From Trichobilharzia szidati (lineage: Eukaryota > Platyhelminthes > Trematoda > Strigeidida > Schistosomatidae), in the NCBI GenBank assembly GCA_944472155.2, contig OX235273.1:84810793-84874792 (forward strand): DNA of 64,000 nt, given 5' to 3'. Positions 49,551 to 61,861 of this stretch are shown in pieces. A program made the translations under genes and the position numbers. Position 1 is the stretch's first letter, and every line of letters begins with the position of its first letter. Below the pieces are notes generated by a model. That model was not told the origin of the DNA and ran no database searches. It saw nothing but the letters and a program-made list of their open reading frames with translations.

Positions 49551-50395
49551 ATCGAGATCAGTGCAACAGTTGAATGGTAGAAACATTTGTGACAATGAAG
49601 CAGCTAGTTGCACAATAAATACTTTATATGTTGGGAAATAAGAAGAATAAGTGATTGGTCAAAGTGGCTGCACTCGAACAATAACAGACGAAGGTGAAAA
49701 TTTAGAACAACAACTTAAATGATAATAACTTCAAGATGAAAATGAGAGAGAGGCAGAAATGGTGGTCTTTTATAATTTAATGGAGATCCCTAGTATGAAA
49801 AAAGTTTATCTAAGAACTTCTTCTGAAAACAAAGGTTGGATTCTGATGGTTTCCGATATACATATGTACATATAAATATATATATATATACCGACAACGA
49901 ACTCGTAAACCAAAAAGCAGATTGGTAGGAACATGACGAAAAAAATGCAGCCCAAAATAATGGGGCTCATGGAATCAATCACAACCGTAGATGCACATGG
50001 AATATGTGAAATTAGATAGTTTGTCTTAACATCTACAATGTAGATCTGGTTTAGTTATCGACACAAGGAAGGTATGCTGTAACCATCCAGTTTGATTTTC
50101 ACAAATATCTACAGCCTTTGATTGACAAGCTAATTTTCTTGGTCACCTACAACCCATTTGACATAACTATCGCAACCAGATTAATAAATTACTTATCCGA
50201 TTAACAATGCTATACCCAATAGACTAGAGCCACTGATCAGGATTAAACTGAAAAGCACATGTACTTCTTATCTATAAGCGCATTTCGTGATTTTCGCTAA
50301 CTTTTTACGATTTGCTGATTTAAAGTGCTTGAATACGTTATCCTAACACATGATAAACAATAAAATATGAATCTTAATGTCACCGGCGATAGATT

Positions 50396-51426
50396 TTGGG
50401 CAGAAATCATCAAGACTAAGTTGTAAATTGTCTACACAGATTTTGAAAATAAATCGATGTATATCAACCCTTACCGTTTCAAACAATGCCATCGAATCAA
50501 ACTCGCTACATGAGATTACTTAAATGGTATGCGATGTTCAACAGCTATGTGATGACAATCGCACTCACTAGGATCTCGGAAGTGTATACACCCACTAATT
50601 TGCTCACTTAATATCTAGTGAGCAGTGACATTTGCGTCTTGTATGTTATATACATATATATGCATACATATTCTTAAATCTTCCAATTATCTTTTAATTA
50701 GCTAAATTTAGATGCTTTGAAAAAGTATTTTCAGTCTTTTTGATGTGGTTGTGTTCTCTGAGCTGGATAGTTGATTTGCGAAGCTTTCATCACCCTACTA
50801 GGTGACATCTTCAGCGCATACTTCAATTTGAAGTCAGTATTTTCAGTCTGTATTCGCATACTACCATCAAAAATCTTAGTGGCTCTAGCCTTATGCTTCT
50901 TCTCAAAATAATTCCTGACGTGGTTAAAGTATATCATTCTGAAGTATTTTGTACAGACTTAAAGATAAATTTTACTTCAAAGTATTCAAAGGAAATTGGT
51001 GTTCATTTCATTGATACCATAGTTTTTTAACAATACTTCTAATGATATGTTTGTATGATATAAAAATGGCATTTTAGATCTTAATATATAGAAATGAAAT
51101 TATTCTCTGAAAACTGAATAAACTTTTCACCACTTTTCTTCCCTTTGTTTATTGTTTCACACTGAACAACATTCTGTTTGTTACTTATGCATTGTGTTTT
51201 GTGCATAATATAGTTACTTCATCAACATAAATTAATTGAATAAACTCTTTGTTGTTGTTGTTGTTGTTGTGGCTGTCGTTGTTAGTCTCTAATTTGTTAT
51301 ATCTTCAGGTCTCACTCAGTAAACTGGATACTTTATGAATTAAGAAGATTGTTTTAATGTGTAACATTAACATTTATAGCTTTCTGTGTAAATGTCTTAT
51401 TGGAATTGTAAAAGCAATACATTTTA
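50396..51426 (+). repeat. Duplicated segment, copy 1, left part
   Basis: Closely matches 61862-62789 (shared CAGAAATCATCAAGACTAA, CTATGTGATGACAATCGCAC, CTAGGATCTCGGAAGTGTAT, AATCTTAGTGGCTCTAGCCT and many more). Interrupted by a 98-bp insertion at 50738-50835 and ended by the PLE at 51427. Contains a (TTG)n run at 51249-51270. Non-coding as far as can be seen. Confidence 0.9.
50738..50835 (-). mobile_element. 98-bp insertion with 14-bp direct repeats and hammerhead-like core
   Basis: Flanked by AGTATTTTCAGTCT at 50724-50737 and 50836-50849. The paralogous segment has only one such site (62193-62206). On the minus strand 50815-50783 reads CTGAAGA, a stem II with TGTCACC/GGTGAT arms and a TAGTAG loop, then GAAAGC. 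Far too short to encode anything. Confidence 0.75.
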
Positions 51427-53696
51427 AACAAAGCAACAACTACAGATTCAGCAGAATAAAATGGTACCATCTTTTATTTCGTCGCCTTCTCTTCAGCTGC
51501 TTACAGGGCAAAAACATTAATAAGTGTATCTACAATAACAATTTAACATACTTACACAGAGTTCATTTTACACAGAAATCAATCGATCAATATACACATA
51601 CACTAATAATATATATATATATGCAATCTTGAACACAATTCCGAGCAATAATAATCATACAAAATGAAAACTTTTCAGTATCTCGCATTAGGATGAAATA
51701 TATCCAGTTACCAGGGCAAAGAAAGACTGATAACTGCTTCTTTCTGAACGCACAAATCAGGTTTTAGGCGCTTGATGGAAAAGGTTTCAGCAAACTTAAG
51801 GAGCATTGAACTCTTTTGTTTATTGATAATTTTGAATGACTTTTCTACGTCCACCTCATGACCCATGTCAAGAAGATGCCTGGCGATGGCACTGTTTAAA
51901 GCATTTGTTCCCTTTAGACGTAAGCTTTTTGGTACATGTTCAGAAAATCGTAGATATGCTCTTCTTTCTGTTCTTCCAATGTAACTGCTCCCGCAGATAC
52001 ACGTAAATTTGTATATACAGTTGGAGTTAACATGAGAAGGATATCTATCGATTTTTGATTGCACCAAAGAGTAAGTTGTTCGAAAGACGGGAACGAGCTT
52101 AGCTGCAGGATAGGCTATGGCTAGTGATGTACTCAGCCTTTTGCTGATCATCGCTGCAATGTTTTCGCCTTTATAATCAAGCTCAAAGTAGAATGGCTTT
52201 TTTCTTACTGTGATTTGATTTTCATTTGCGACTGCAGATCTTCCATACTTGTTGATGAACCTTTGAGGGTACCCATTGCTCTTCAATGTCTTTTCAAGAA
52301 ACTCAAATTCTCCCTCTAGTTTCTCTGTAGAGCATATTCTTCTCGCTCTATAGTACAGAGTCTTGACCAGTGCTCGTTTATAGCTATTGGGACAAAAGCT
52401 ATTAAAATTTAAGTATTGTCCTTTCCATGTGGACTTACGATAACTTGACTTTTGAAGACTACCGTCTTCTAGGCGTTCCATGGCGATGTCGAGGAAGTGG
52501 AACTTCCCGTCACTTTCATGTTCCACAGTGAACTTGATATTGGCGTGTGCATCATTGAATAATCTTAGTAGGTGTGAAGCATGACTATCATTTTTGCACA
52601 CTATAAATGTGTCATCAACGTAACGACAGTAGGAAGTTGTTTCATCGATTGCATGCTTCAACTTTGTTTTCTCAAGATTTGACATGAAGATATCTGCTAA
52701 AACATGGCTAAGTGGACTGCCCATAGCTACACCATCTATTTGTCGGTAAAGAGTGTTATTAAACTGAAATTGTACATCCATGGTACACATTAGCAGTAGG
52801 CGTTTGAATTCTGACTCTGCTAGTGGAAGCAGATCAGACTGTTGACAAATGATTTCAATGGTTTCATTGATTGGGATCATTGTGAACAAGGAGGTTGCAT
52901 CAAATGAGACCATGAACTTATTTGAAACGTTCATGTGATTCACGCTTTCGGCGAAATGAAATGAGCCTTTACGGTATGCACGGCTAGACGTCGGCGAATG
53001 GGTTCCAACTTCTCCGCAAGCCAACGGGCGACCTTATGTTGAGGAGAGTTGATCATCGAAAGTATTGGTCTTAGAGGGACTTCTTTCTTGTGTATCTTTG
53101 GAAGGCCATACATATATGGCAAGCGGGACCCTCTGGGTTTCAATTCATTGTACGTGTTGTTGTCAATCAAATTCTTCTTTAGAGGATCTCTCAGTACATT
53201 TGTGATGCGTTTTTCAGTTGCATCTGTCTTGTCTTTCTGGCAGTCGTCGACTTTAAACCTCACTGGGTCATTCAGCACAGTTTTCATTCTTGCGATGTAG
53301 TCATCTTTATCCATCAGTACCACTCCTGAGCCTTTGTCAGGTAGCAGTATGACAATTTTGTCATTATTTCTGAGAGATTTCAATGCCTTTTGATGCTATT
53401 CAGAGAGGAATTTGGAATATGATGTTGGTGAAATGAGGTATTGATTTGCAACGTCGACCAACTTAGATTTGAACCAGCTCTTCTTGTCATCATCAACTGG
53501 AGTGAGGTCATTCAGCTGATAGAATAAGTTTCCAAATTGAGCTGCCACATCAGTTCTTCCAACAAATTTATTTGGGATGTGGAAGTTGAATCCAAGAGAA
53601 AGTGCTTCCATTTCAATGCGATTTAACTTCAGACACGACAGATTACAGATATAATCCTCAGGATTTTCTGGGAAAACGTCACACAATTTCTCCTTT
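51427..53696 (-). mobile_element. Penelope-like element 3, nearly intact ORF, with 13-bp target site duplication
   Basis: Insert bounded by GCAATACATTTTA at 51414-51426 and 53697-53709. The empty paralogue has one copy (62777-62789). Minus-strand ORF: N-terminal region 53716-53399; TAG at 53398-53396; then a frame with VILLPDKGSGVVLMDKDDY and YMYGLPKIHKKEVPLRPIL to about 52980; frameshift; then 438 codons to 51708 with the RT (SFDATSLFTMIPINETIEI, GVAMGSPLSHVLADIFMSN, YCRYVDDTFIVCKND) and an intact GIY-YIG nuclease (CIYKFTCICGSSYIGRTERR, HLLDMGHEVD, ETFSIKRLKPDLC). One stop and one frameshift are the only obvious lesions. The first few codons of the upstream frame belong to the target sequence, so the 5' end is truncated. 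Bases 51427-51707 form the 3' untranslated part; no hammerhead-like core was seen there. Confidence 0.9.
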
Positions 53697-53875
53697 GCAA
53701 TACATTTTAGCAACAATGTTTCTCTTGAAATAAATACAAGACAGATACGGTGAATACATTTTTCATTTTGAGTGAATAATTTGAATGAAGAAGTTGAATG
53801 TTGCTATTTTATGTGCTTTTGATTAGTATTGCTTGAAAGCTTATTTATTCTGATAAGTAATGATCTAGAAAATTA
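53697..53875 (+). repeat. Duplicated segment, copy 1, right part
   Basis: Nearly identical to 62777-62955 (AACAATGTTTCTCTTGAAAT, GAAGTTGAATGTTGCTATTT, AAGCTTATTTATTCTGATAA). Continues copy 1 beyond the PLE insertion. Confidence 0.9.
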
Positions 53876-55933
53876 CGCATGAATAATATCATTTATTCAT
53901 TTGAATATTCTATTGATTGATTAGATGTTTCCATAGCAATTCACATTTTGAACTGTCTTCACAAAGGAGACATTGAAGGACATAAATACTCACGCACACG
54001 CACACACAAAGCTTCATCCATAAACACAGCTTATCTTATTGACCTCAGATTTGAAATGCAATCATGTGGAACGAGCTACCATTTTCCAGATTTGGTTTGT
54101 AGGGATTTGATATGTTTGGAGTTTGATCACTCATTGAATGTTCGAGATGATGACAAAACAGCTTACCAGTAATCTCTGATATTCGGTGGTTCCGTAACTG
54201 ACTTCACTCTGTGATCAAACCTGGATACCAACCATGCAGTATCCTGAATCACATCACTCTCTTGTTTTCCATCGTGCACATGGCAATGATGAAGTGATTC
54301 ACAACTGATCACTGGCCAGTGTGAAGTGGACAGGTGTGTTGAGTGGTTTAAATGAACATATTCATAATACGAAGTAGATGACTACGTAGTGTTTGCAAGG
54401 TCGTTTCATTAGCGCGACATTCTGTTGAATGTGATAGGAACTGATTAATTGATGACAACCATTAGCAGCAACAGTGTGATGATGCATTAACACTAGTAGT
54501 CAGTTCGATCTGATCGTCTTCATCCCACAACTCCACAATAACTGATCACTTAAACACAATTCATCACCCTGTCTACTAGTCTATGCAAATCACAACATGC
54601 CTGATCAGTACTCAGATTGTTGTTGCTTTCAAGACGAAACGATGTGGTGTGGAGCAGAACACATTCTTATGAGACTTTTCCATTCAGGTGAATCACAAAC
54701 TACATATGTAATGACATCACCATAACCACGGCCTACAATTTCATTGGAATGTTCACACTGATTCGTATAATCAATGAGAGTGAGTATTAGAATTCTACTC
54801 ATCGAGGTTTGTATGTGTGACATGACTTCGTTTCTTATCTGGCTACTCTGATTCTGTACAGAATACTGTGTTATTCGGTGTGTGCTGAGTTGCTTGATAT
54901 TCTTAGGAGTAAAAAGACTGGATCATTGTTGTGATGGCTTTAGTACATTTCATTGCCTATATAATGACAGAATTTTCCAGTTTAGACTATTCCTCATGAT
55001 TACTTTGCCTTATTTCTTATTCCGACAATATAATTCATGCAGTGGCCAATCGCTACTCACATTTGATTTCAGTGCATGTATGTATTCATTGTTGTCGGTA
55101 GATTACCACATCCAAGGTGATTAAGTAATTCAGAAAAGCTTGTTTGACACCATTCTATTCTAGTACGACCAGATGTTTCTCAGTGATTAAATGTCTGTTT
55201 TCGCCTGATTTGTCAATCAGTGTGTTCACACTTTAGTGACTCATTTATTTCCTTGATGAGGTTGTAAATCGATGGAATTAGTGTATGGAGTGCTAGTAGA
55301 AGAGAAGGTTTGTGTCACTTGATGGGAGATGGAGTTTGAATAACGATGGACATCGTTCAGCTGTTTGACTGTGTTGTGAAATGTTACATGGTGCGTAATG
55401 AATCGGTTACCGGTTTGTCGTGCTTGGTTGCATGTTCATGTAATTATAAGAAATATATTCCCACTGACGATTTTGACTTCGACTTGATAGTATTGTGTGT
55501 CCTGACGATATTTAAATGTGTGTTATTGTCAGTCGTTGTGGTATATTCATCGTGATCTTCAACTTGAACTTCTCAGAGGTTCATTTGAATTGTGATCAAG
55601 ATTGGACTGAATACCTCCAAAATAATTGGGCACCGCGTGAGAAGTAGACATTTGTAAATATCATATTTGTAAAATCTCAGTGAAATTGAAATGAGTAATT
55701 CCAATGTTTTGTTCGGGAAACTGATCCGAACTTCTTCAGGGAAGTTCATCGAAATTAACATATCAGAGGTTAATAAATGGTATGGACACCTCATGTTTAA
55801 AAAAATTTTTGTCCAGTCACATCAATCAGGAAACAGGTATCAGTATGTATAATAAACAAAATTGAATGAACTGTGATCAAAATTTGACCTCAGACTTACA
55901 AATATTAGTCTACTTTTGTTAAACACTTTAAAC
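53876..55933. other. Unassigned sequence, no gene recognised
   Basis: Short frames only. Bases 54188-54232 (GGTGGTTCCGTAACTGAC...CTGTGATCAA) look like a worn Sm-alpha tail on the plus strand. A short CA-rich tract lies near 53992-54008. Confidence 0.4.
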
Positions 55934-55949
55934 AGAGTGTACTTTTCAT

Positions 55950-56122
55950 TATAATAAAGGTTTTTGTATTTCCCAATGAATGAAAAACAAAACGGTATTG
56001 TTTTTACTGACGATTCGCTATTTAATGCTAATAGCTTTATCAAACAGTGTACACAGCGAAACGTTCAGAAAAATCTTGTTTTCATTGTTTTAACACGCTA
56101 GGATTCATTTAAATAATTTATA
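55950..56122 (-). mobile_element. 173-bp insertion with 16-bp direct repeats and hammerhead-like core
   Basis: Flanked by AGAGTGTACTTTTCAT at 55934-55949 and 56123-56138. On the minus strand 56046-56009 reads TTTGATAA, a perfect 6-bp stem (GCTATT/AATAGC, 7-nt loop), then GAATCGTC. Bases 55956-55999 recur at 17206-17249. Bases 56080-56121 (AACACGCTAGGATTCATTTA) recur at about 48253-48290. Confidence 0.75.
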
Positions 56123-56138
56123 AGAGTGTACTTTTCAT

Positions 56139-56764
56139 CAGAATTCTAGTGATCACGTTCGACTAAAAGTTCATGGTCTGAGACAACTGAATATGAAAAT
56201 ATATGTGTGTATGCGTTATACAATGGTGTGTGTGTGTGTGCATTACTGTATGGGTAGACAGTTATAAAACATTTATTAGCCTCTCCATAAGAAGATATAG
56301 ACAATCGCGAATTTAGATCAAGTATGATTAATTAGTGATACATATACATTTTCATTTATTAATCAGGATTTGCGATGCATCAGCTAACATCACACCTTCA
56401 CGTCTCTTCAAACTGTCGGGATTCACTCATATATGCAAAGCTTCTGCACTCAGTCTTTCTTTATACGAACCAACAGATTTCTGTAGAACCTTAATCCTAC
56501 GAAAGTCGATTTTGTGTCTCGTTCTCAGAGGTTGTTAACAGTTAGTGTCTGCATGCAGTTAGACCAAACATTCATAGTCTTTAGAGTTGAAATATTTCTA
56601 CGTAGATGAGGTTGAGAGAAGTGAGTGTCAGCGAAAATGTTTCACCATTTAGCGAGAAGGAAGATAGGCAGTTGTTTAGAATGTAAATAAATCTAGAAAT
56701 ATGTCAATAAGTGAAATATAAATGTTTTCTGTTGTTGGTTTGTAAGGATTAGTTATGTTTTTAT
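56139..56764. other. Unassigned sequence, no gene recognised
   Basis: Contains a (TG)n tract at about 56224-56242. The 67-codon frame at 56335-56538 has no recognisable features. Confidence 0.4.
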
Positions 56765-56934
56765 GAGCTGATCATGGATTGATGTCAGTTAGAGAACCAT
56801 TGAAAACCAAGGAGTTTATGATAGCTGTTTCCTCCTAGTTGGGAATCATCGACAGTAGACACCCACTCACAGGCTTCGAATTCAATACCTTCCGGTTATA
56901 AAATACACTCGTACACCATTCAGCTACTGGGACC
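56765..56934 (-). repeat. Sm-alpha-like SINE, full head, with hammerhead core
   Basis: Most complete copy of this family here. On the minus strand it starts GGGTCCCAGTAGCTGAATGG (box A), has GAATTCGAAGCC (box B), then at 56856-56822 CGATGA, stem II TTCCCAACTAGGAG and GAAACAGC, and the body ending at the TGATATCAATCC-type motif near 56770. Confidence 0.78.
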
Positions 56935-56970
56935 CAATTCCATGGCCCATGAATTCTAACTTCTACCAAA

Positions 56971-57047
56971 CTACGATGAAACAGCTGTCCAGTACTCCCT
57001 GCTTGTTTTCAATGGTTCTCTGACTGATATCAATCCGTGATCAACTC
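56971..57047 (+). repeat. Sm-alpha-like SINE, 5'-truncated, inverted relative to neighbour
   Basis: Plus strand: GATGAAACAGCTGTCCAGTA, CTCCCTGCTTGTTTTCAATG, CTGACTGATATCAATCCGTG. Begins within the 3' half of the hammerhead core and faces the copy at 56765-56934, giving a head-to-head pair. Confidence 0.72.
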
Positions 57048-60000
57048 GTTAAAAAAATATAAATGTATGATTTATTTGGCACTGGGCTGTGTAATCTCCA
57101 CCGAAATTGATGTATGCCTCAGTGAAATTCATGTGAAAAAATGAGTGGTGATTTACATAATAGAAATAAGGTTAACAGATTCAGTAATGAAGTGGTGAGG
57201 TATTTTATGCACTTAAAATGTACAAATTTATTTTAGAATCTATCACAAATTCATTTGAATTATCGAAATTATGTCGAAATCTGGGAAGGTCACATTATCT
57301 TCTTGAGAAGAGGTTGCACTAACTGTTTTCATAATGAAATGATGAATTAGACAAAATATCTCCACCGGATAATTTGAGAATAGGCGCATCTGACCAATTC
57401 TATGTATCCCGTAATGATAAATTGACAATAAAAAGTATTGAGAAGCAGTCTATCGCAGTGAACAATTCGAAATTCTGTGCCCAATAGAGTATTGTGCTAT
57501 CGCTAGGATATCTTGAAGATGATATTCACACACATTCGAAAATGGGATAATAGTTAAAAGTCTACCGTACTGTCTGGATTTGTTTATTGTCCACTGCTTT
57601 GAATTAACGTTAATCATTACTTCACAGTTGTAACTTCACATTATAAACGTCATACGAGAATACGAGGAAACAATGTTGGATAACTACTACAAGAGTGTAA
57701 GCCGATAGGTATCATGAAATATGCCTGACCTGATCGTTTAGTTGGTAGCGTAATCACTCGGTGAACGGAAACATGGCGAAACATGGACATGAAACACTAC
57801 CTCATTTCAATGGCTTGGTTAGACTTCAATGATGAGTCTCAGAACACCTGGAGTATAAGTTGTGAATCAACAGACTACTGAAGTAATTAAGATACTATTT
57901 CTTTCAAAGTAATGTAAGCTGATTACATTCTAGCATAACTTGTTATAATTGAATTACTGCTCACCTTTCCATACACAAACATTGTCTTTACTTCAACAAC
58001 CATAATTTGTTCTCATCTTCACTTCACAACCAACAATAATCTCATTGAAAGGACAGTGGACCTACTTACTACATTATCGTCAACAATTTCACCTGATGAA
58101 GTACACTCATGTTCATAAGCAACACTCAGTGAACAAAGAAGATTTGAACATGAGTGAACTGTGAAATACAGAGAAGGGGTTAGACTGAAGTGTGTGTGTG
58201 AGAGAGAGTGAGTGTGTTGGAGCTTAGTATCAATTAACTTGATGGTTATTCAACTAATTGAAGATGTGCAGGACAGCGATGAGATTAGGCTCAGCATGTA
58301 TTCAGTTAACAGTATCTCTTCTCACATAAATAATATTTGCTCCTGAGTAGCTGATTGAATCAGCGCATGAGTTTCGCGCTTGAAGAATAGTAATAATAAG
58401 TGAGTGCAGGAACATATTACCACGTCACTAGTGATGGGAATGAAAGAAAAATGTATGGAGGTCTTAATTCACAGAGAGTTTGGGTATTCACTGCTAATTA
58501 TAATTGGCCCATCTGAAGTTTGCTAGTTTAAACTGATTATAGTTTGTGATTAATACTCTACACGGAGATACTGTGTGGAATGATGCCACTGCCACAGTAA
58601 CTACACCTCAATGTGTAGAACGGCTAACCACATGTTCTGTCCCATTGACTGGAATTCGAATAACTAGTCCAATCCAATCATCAATCCGTGTAAATCACGT
58701 TCCCATCAAAATAAACCGTGTTGTGAATCGATATTCCCAATGACTGTGTCTGCATGCTTTGAAATCTTCTAAAGTCATCAATATCGATTGATTTAATTCT
58801 TCTTTAAGAGTAACTATGATTAGATTTCATTGCTACCTTATACCAGTCTGAGATAGTTTGTTGATTTTGTTGATTCAATCAGTCAACAGAGTACCAAATA
58901 TCATTTACATGTCAGCCATCAGATTCCACATTGATTATTTTCGTATTTTGTGTTCTTCTTCTTCTTAATTAATTAGAATCTGCCTACCTCATTTCATTCA
59001 AATTACGAAGTAGAACGTTTTCACATTTTATCTGCAATAGTATTCTGTTTTGTTATTACGAAGTTGGCTGTGACACAAACACATACACGTATGTATATTT
59101 GTACAACTTCATTGATATCAGCAAAATGTCGTATAGTCACTCACAGTGCATAATGATCAATAATCTGAATGCATGTTAGAGCATTGTGAATAGTGTTCGT
59201 GACCGTTGTTCACTTATTTGTTGTGCATTCAATTTTTATTATTATTTTGACTGAATGACGCTCAGTACGTAAGTGCTTTAAGATGATTCTATGGTGAACT
59301 TTCACAACACTTCATGACAAACTATGTACGCTGAAGTCAATTCACATCTGAATTCATTGTAAACACAGCTGCTGGTTTGAGAAGTCTTTCATTTTATCAC
59401 CCTCGCAAAATCCTCTCCATAATTTCGAGTATTATACTTTCAAGCCTATGGAGTGAAAAGTGTAGGCTCTCCTTTGACTAGTCGTTTATTCCGTGTGAAG
59501 GAAATGTTGTTCGAGTAGTTGTAATAATGCTTTCCGATTAGTCAGTGACTGGAGAGGTGAGAAGGATGAATAACAATTCACACCATAGAGTTTTCACTCC
59601 TTTGAGGATAAAAAATATTAAATTATTCAGTGAGACAGGAGTTATCCTCTGATTAGATCGGATTCCAATGGTGTACAGAATGTGGGGGCTGACCTACTTA
59701 ACAGTGTATTGAAGCACTCCAGTCGAAATAGTCGGCTGTAGTATTAGGAATTCATCGTGAGTTATTCAAACAGATCAATGATCAGCAGACATGATCAGGT
59801 GGACAAGCTATTGAAAACGATGGAACAAATTGCGTTGTCGTTAGGACGGTGACATATACTCACCACCTAAACATGGTGCATACAGCAAACAACATGGTAT
59901 CTGTCAAGCAGTTAATTCGTAGCACGAGCTTCATCAATCTCATTCCAGATTCAACACTTTCTCACCTGTCATTCTCTTTTCTCTTTCAAAGGGAAGTTCA

Positions 60001-61861
60001 TCACAGAAAAGTCAACGAAATCATCACAGGGATTTAACGGAATGCACAGCTGTTTATCCCGTAGTCTATCGTGTCTATTCCATAATGACTTTCCACGTAA
60101 TGTTGTTTTGAATACACTCAGAATGTGACTCTGCTGTGGTAATTGTAGTTGCTTTATATGGCTACTAGCAATGACTTTATTTTAATGCAAACTAAGTTTG
60201 CGTGATGAAGGTAATCTGAATCACCATATCTCATTGTTTGAGGGGTATCATTGCAATGAGCATTCGAAACCACTTGCATTGAATTCCATTTCCTTATATA
60301 ATATCCTAACATAGCGTGTGTGAATCGTATTCCGTCAGTAATCACCAGTCTGATAAATGTACAATCAGCTCCCTCAATTGGAAATAATTGTCATGATAGG
60401 ACTGGACAAAAATGTATTTAACCTAAATATACTTATTTGTGCATTCGTAGGCACTTGCATTTTGGACAACAGGACAACAGTCAACGACGGTTGGTTTTAT
60501 TGACACTGAAGTATATTAGGTTGATTTTAATGCTCGATATTCAGTACCGATATTAAGCTTAATAAGGCTGTGTAGTTTTCTGAATTTTGATAACTGATAT
60601 CTAACAATAAGTAAGAGGTTTACAATTGGGAATCGATAAACAGAATGTCCTCATACAAGGGAAGGAAGGAAATATGGAAGTGGTTACACCACATTTAGAC
60701 GAAGGTGAGTTTTCACGCACTCCATCTGCTTTAGTCGATTCTAGGCAGTGTTACAAAGTGTCTTTCAAGTCATAGATTTCTTTGCTCTTATGGATGACAC
60801 CTCAACATTCGGCTGGACTTATTCTAAAAACCAGCAACTCTGAAGAAATGTGTGTTGTGTTATTCTGACCACTTTTCATTTTCTGTCAAACTCTTTCTGT
60901 TTCGTCTTAAATAGAGCATTCCATTTGAAACCTGTTCCAACACCCGAAGTATTTGTCCCCTCGAAGCAGGCCTTGTGATATATTGAAAGCCATTTAGAAT
61001 TGCACGTGAACACAGATTGTTTATTAAGGAGTTAATTAAACGAATAAACCAAAGGGAATTTGAGTTAATGTGGTGCATAATGGTCTGTTGGAAAACAGGA
61101 AGTTCAGTAATTTATGTAGACCGCCAAAAATATGATAAATTGTATACTGCATGAATGATAAACAAATGTTTCCAGTCCAATAGAAACGCTGCAAGTGGGT
61201 TTTTATGGGAAAGACAGTTCAACGTTATCCTGTTGTCACTCTTCATTTATCGTTATTCGCCCGACCAACTGTCATCACTCAGATGAGACATTTGTAATCT
61301 GCTGGTGTTACTTGTATGCGCACCTTTATATTCATCTACCCCTGTTGAGAAAGATTCACGGTCTACTTAAAAGGTGAATGGCTCAGTATATACATTGGTG
61401 TCTGTGAAACTGTCAAACGCTCTTTTCATTGAAAGCCATTCTACCTACCTCTTTCTTTACAACATGAAGTTGCGTTTATGGAGCATATTCATTGTCTGTA
61501 AGCTATCTCATACAAAGGTACAGACTTACATGTTCGTGCGCTGACACTTGTTTGTCATTCAAACACGCGTTTCAGAAGAATCGATGGTCCTCCACTGAAT
61601 CTTCACAATAATTCCAAACAAAGACTTCAATTCAACTTTGAATTCGGTCCTGTTCCATAGCATTTGTCTTCGTATCTTGAGCCAGCCAGCGAGAACTAGC
61701 TAGAGATAAATGTTCGTAGTAATCAGTCATCATGACTTTTTGGATATTTTGAGAGCTGAAATGTACCATGTCAGTTCTTTGTCCTATTACTCGCGCGTTA
61801 GATTTTTCATCTATATTTACCAAAGGTACGAATATTTAGCTTTATTTCAAAAGTTGTAGAT
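57048..61861. other. Unassigned 4.8-kb stretch, no gene recognised
   Basis: No intact frame above about 72 codons, no RT or SINE boxes. Simple GT/GA tract near 58190-58220. Slightly less AT-rich than the left half of the window. A host exon could be missed here if small. Confidence 0.4.

Noticed and set aside
8192..49891. Multiple TA runs as tandem-repeat arrays of interest
   Set aside because: They are ordinary microsatellites for such AT-rich DNA; the longer ones are listed as repeats only.
50396..51426. The duplicated segment as a long terminal repeat of the PLE
   Set aside because: Copy 2 continues without interruption across the PLE position, and the PLE is bounded by a 13-bp direct repeat, so the segment is the target, not part of the element.
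54629..54823. 64-codon minus-strand ORF with a protein-like composition
   Set aside because: No recognisable motif, no splice context and no second copy; not enough to call a gene.
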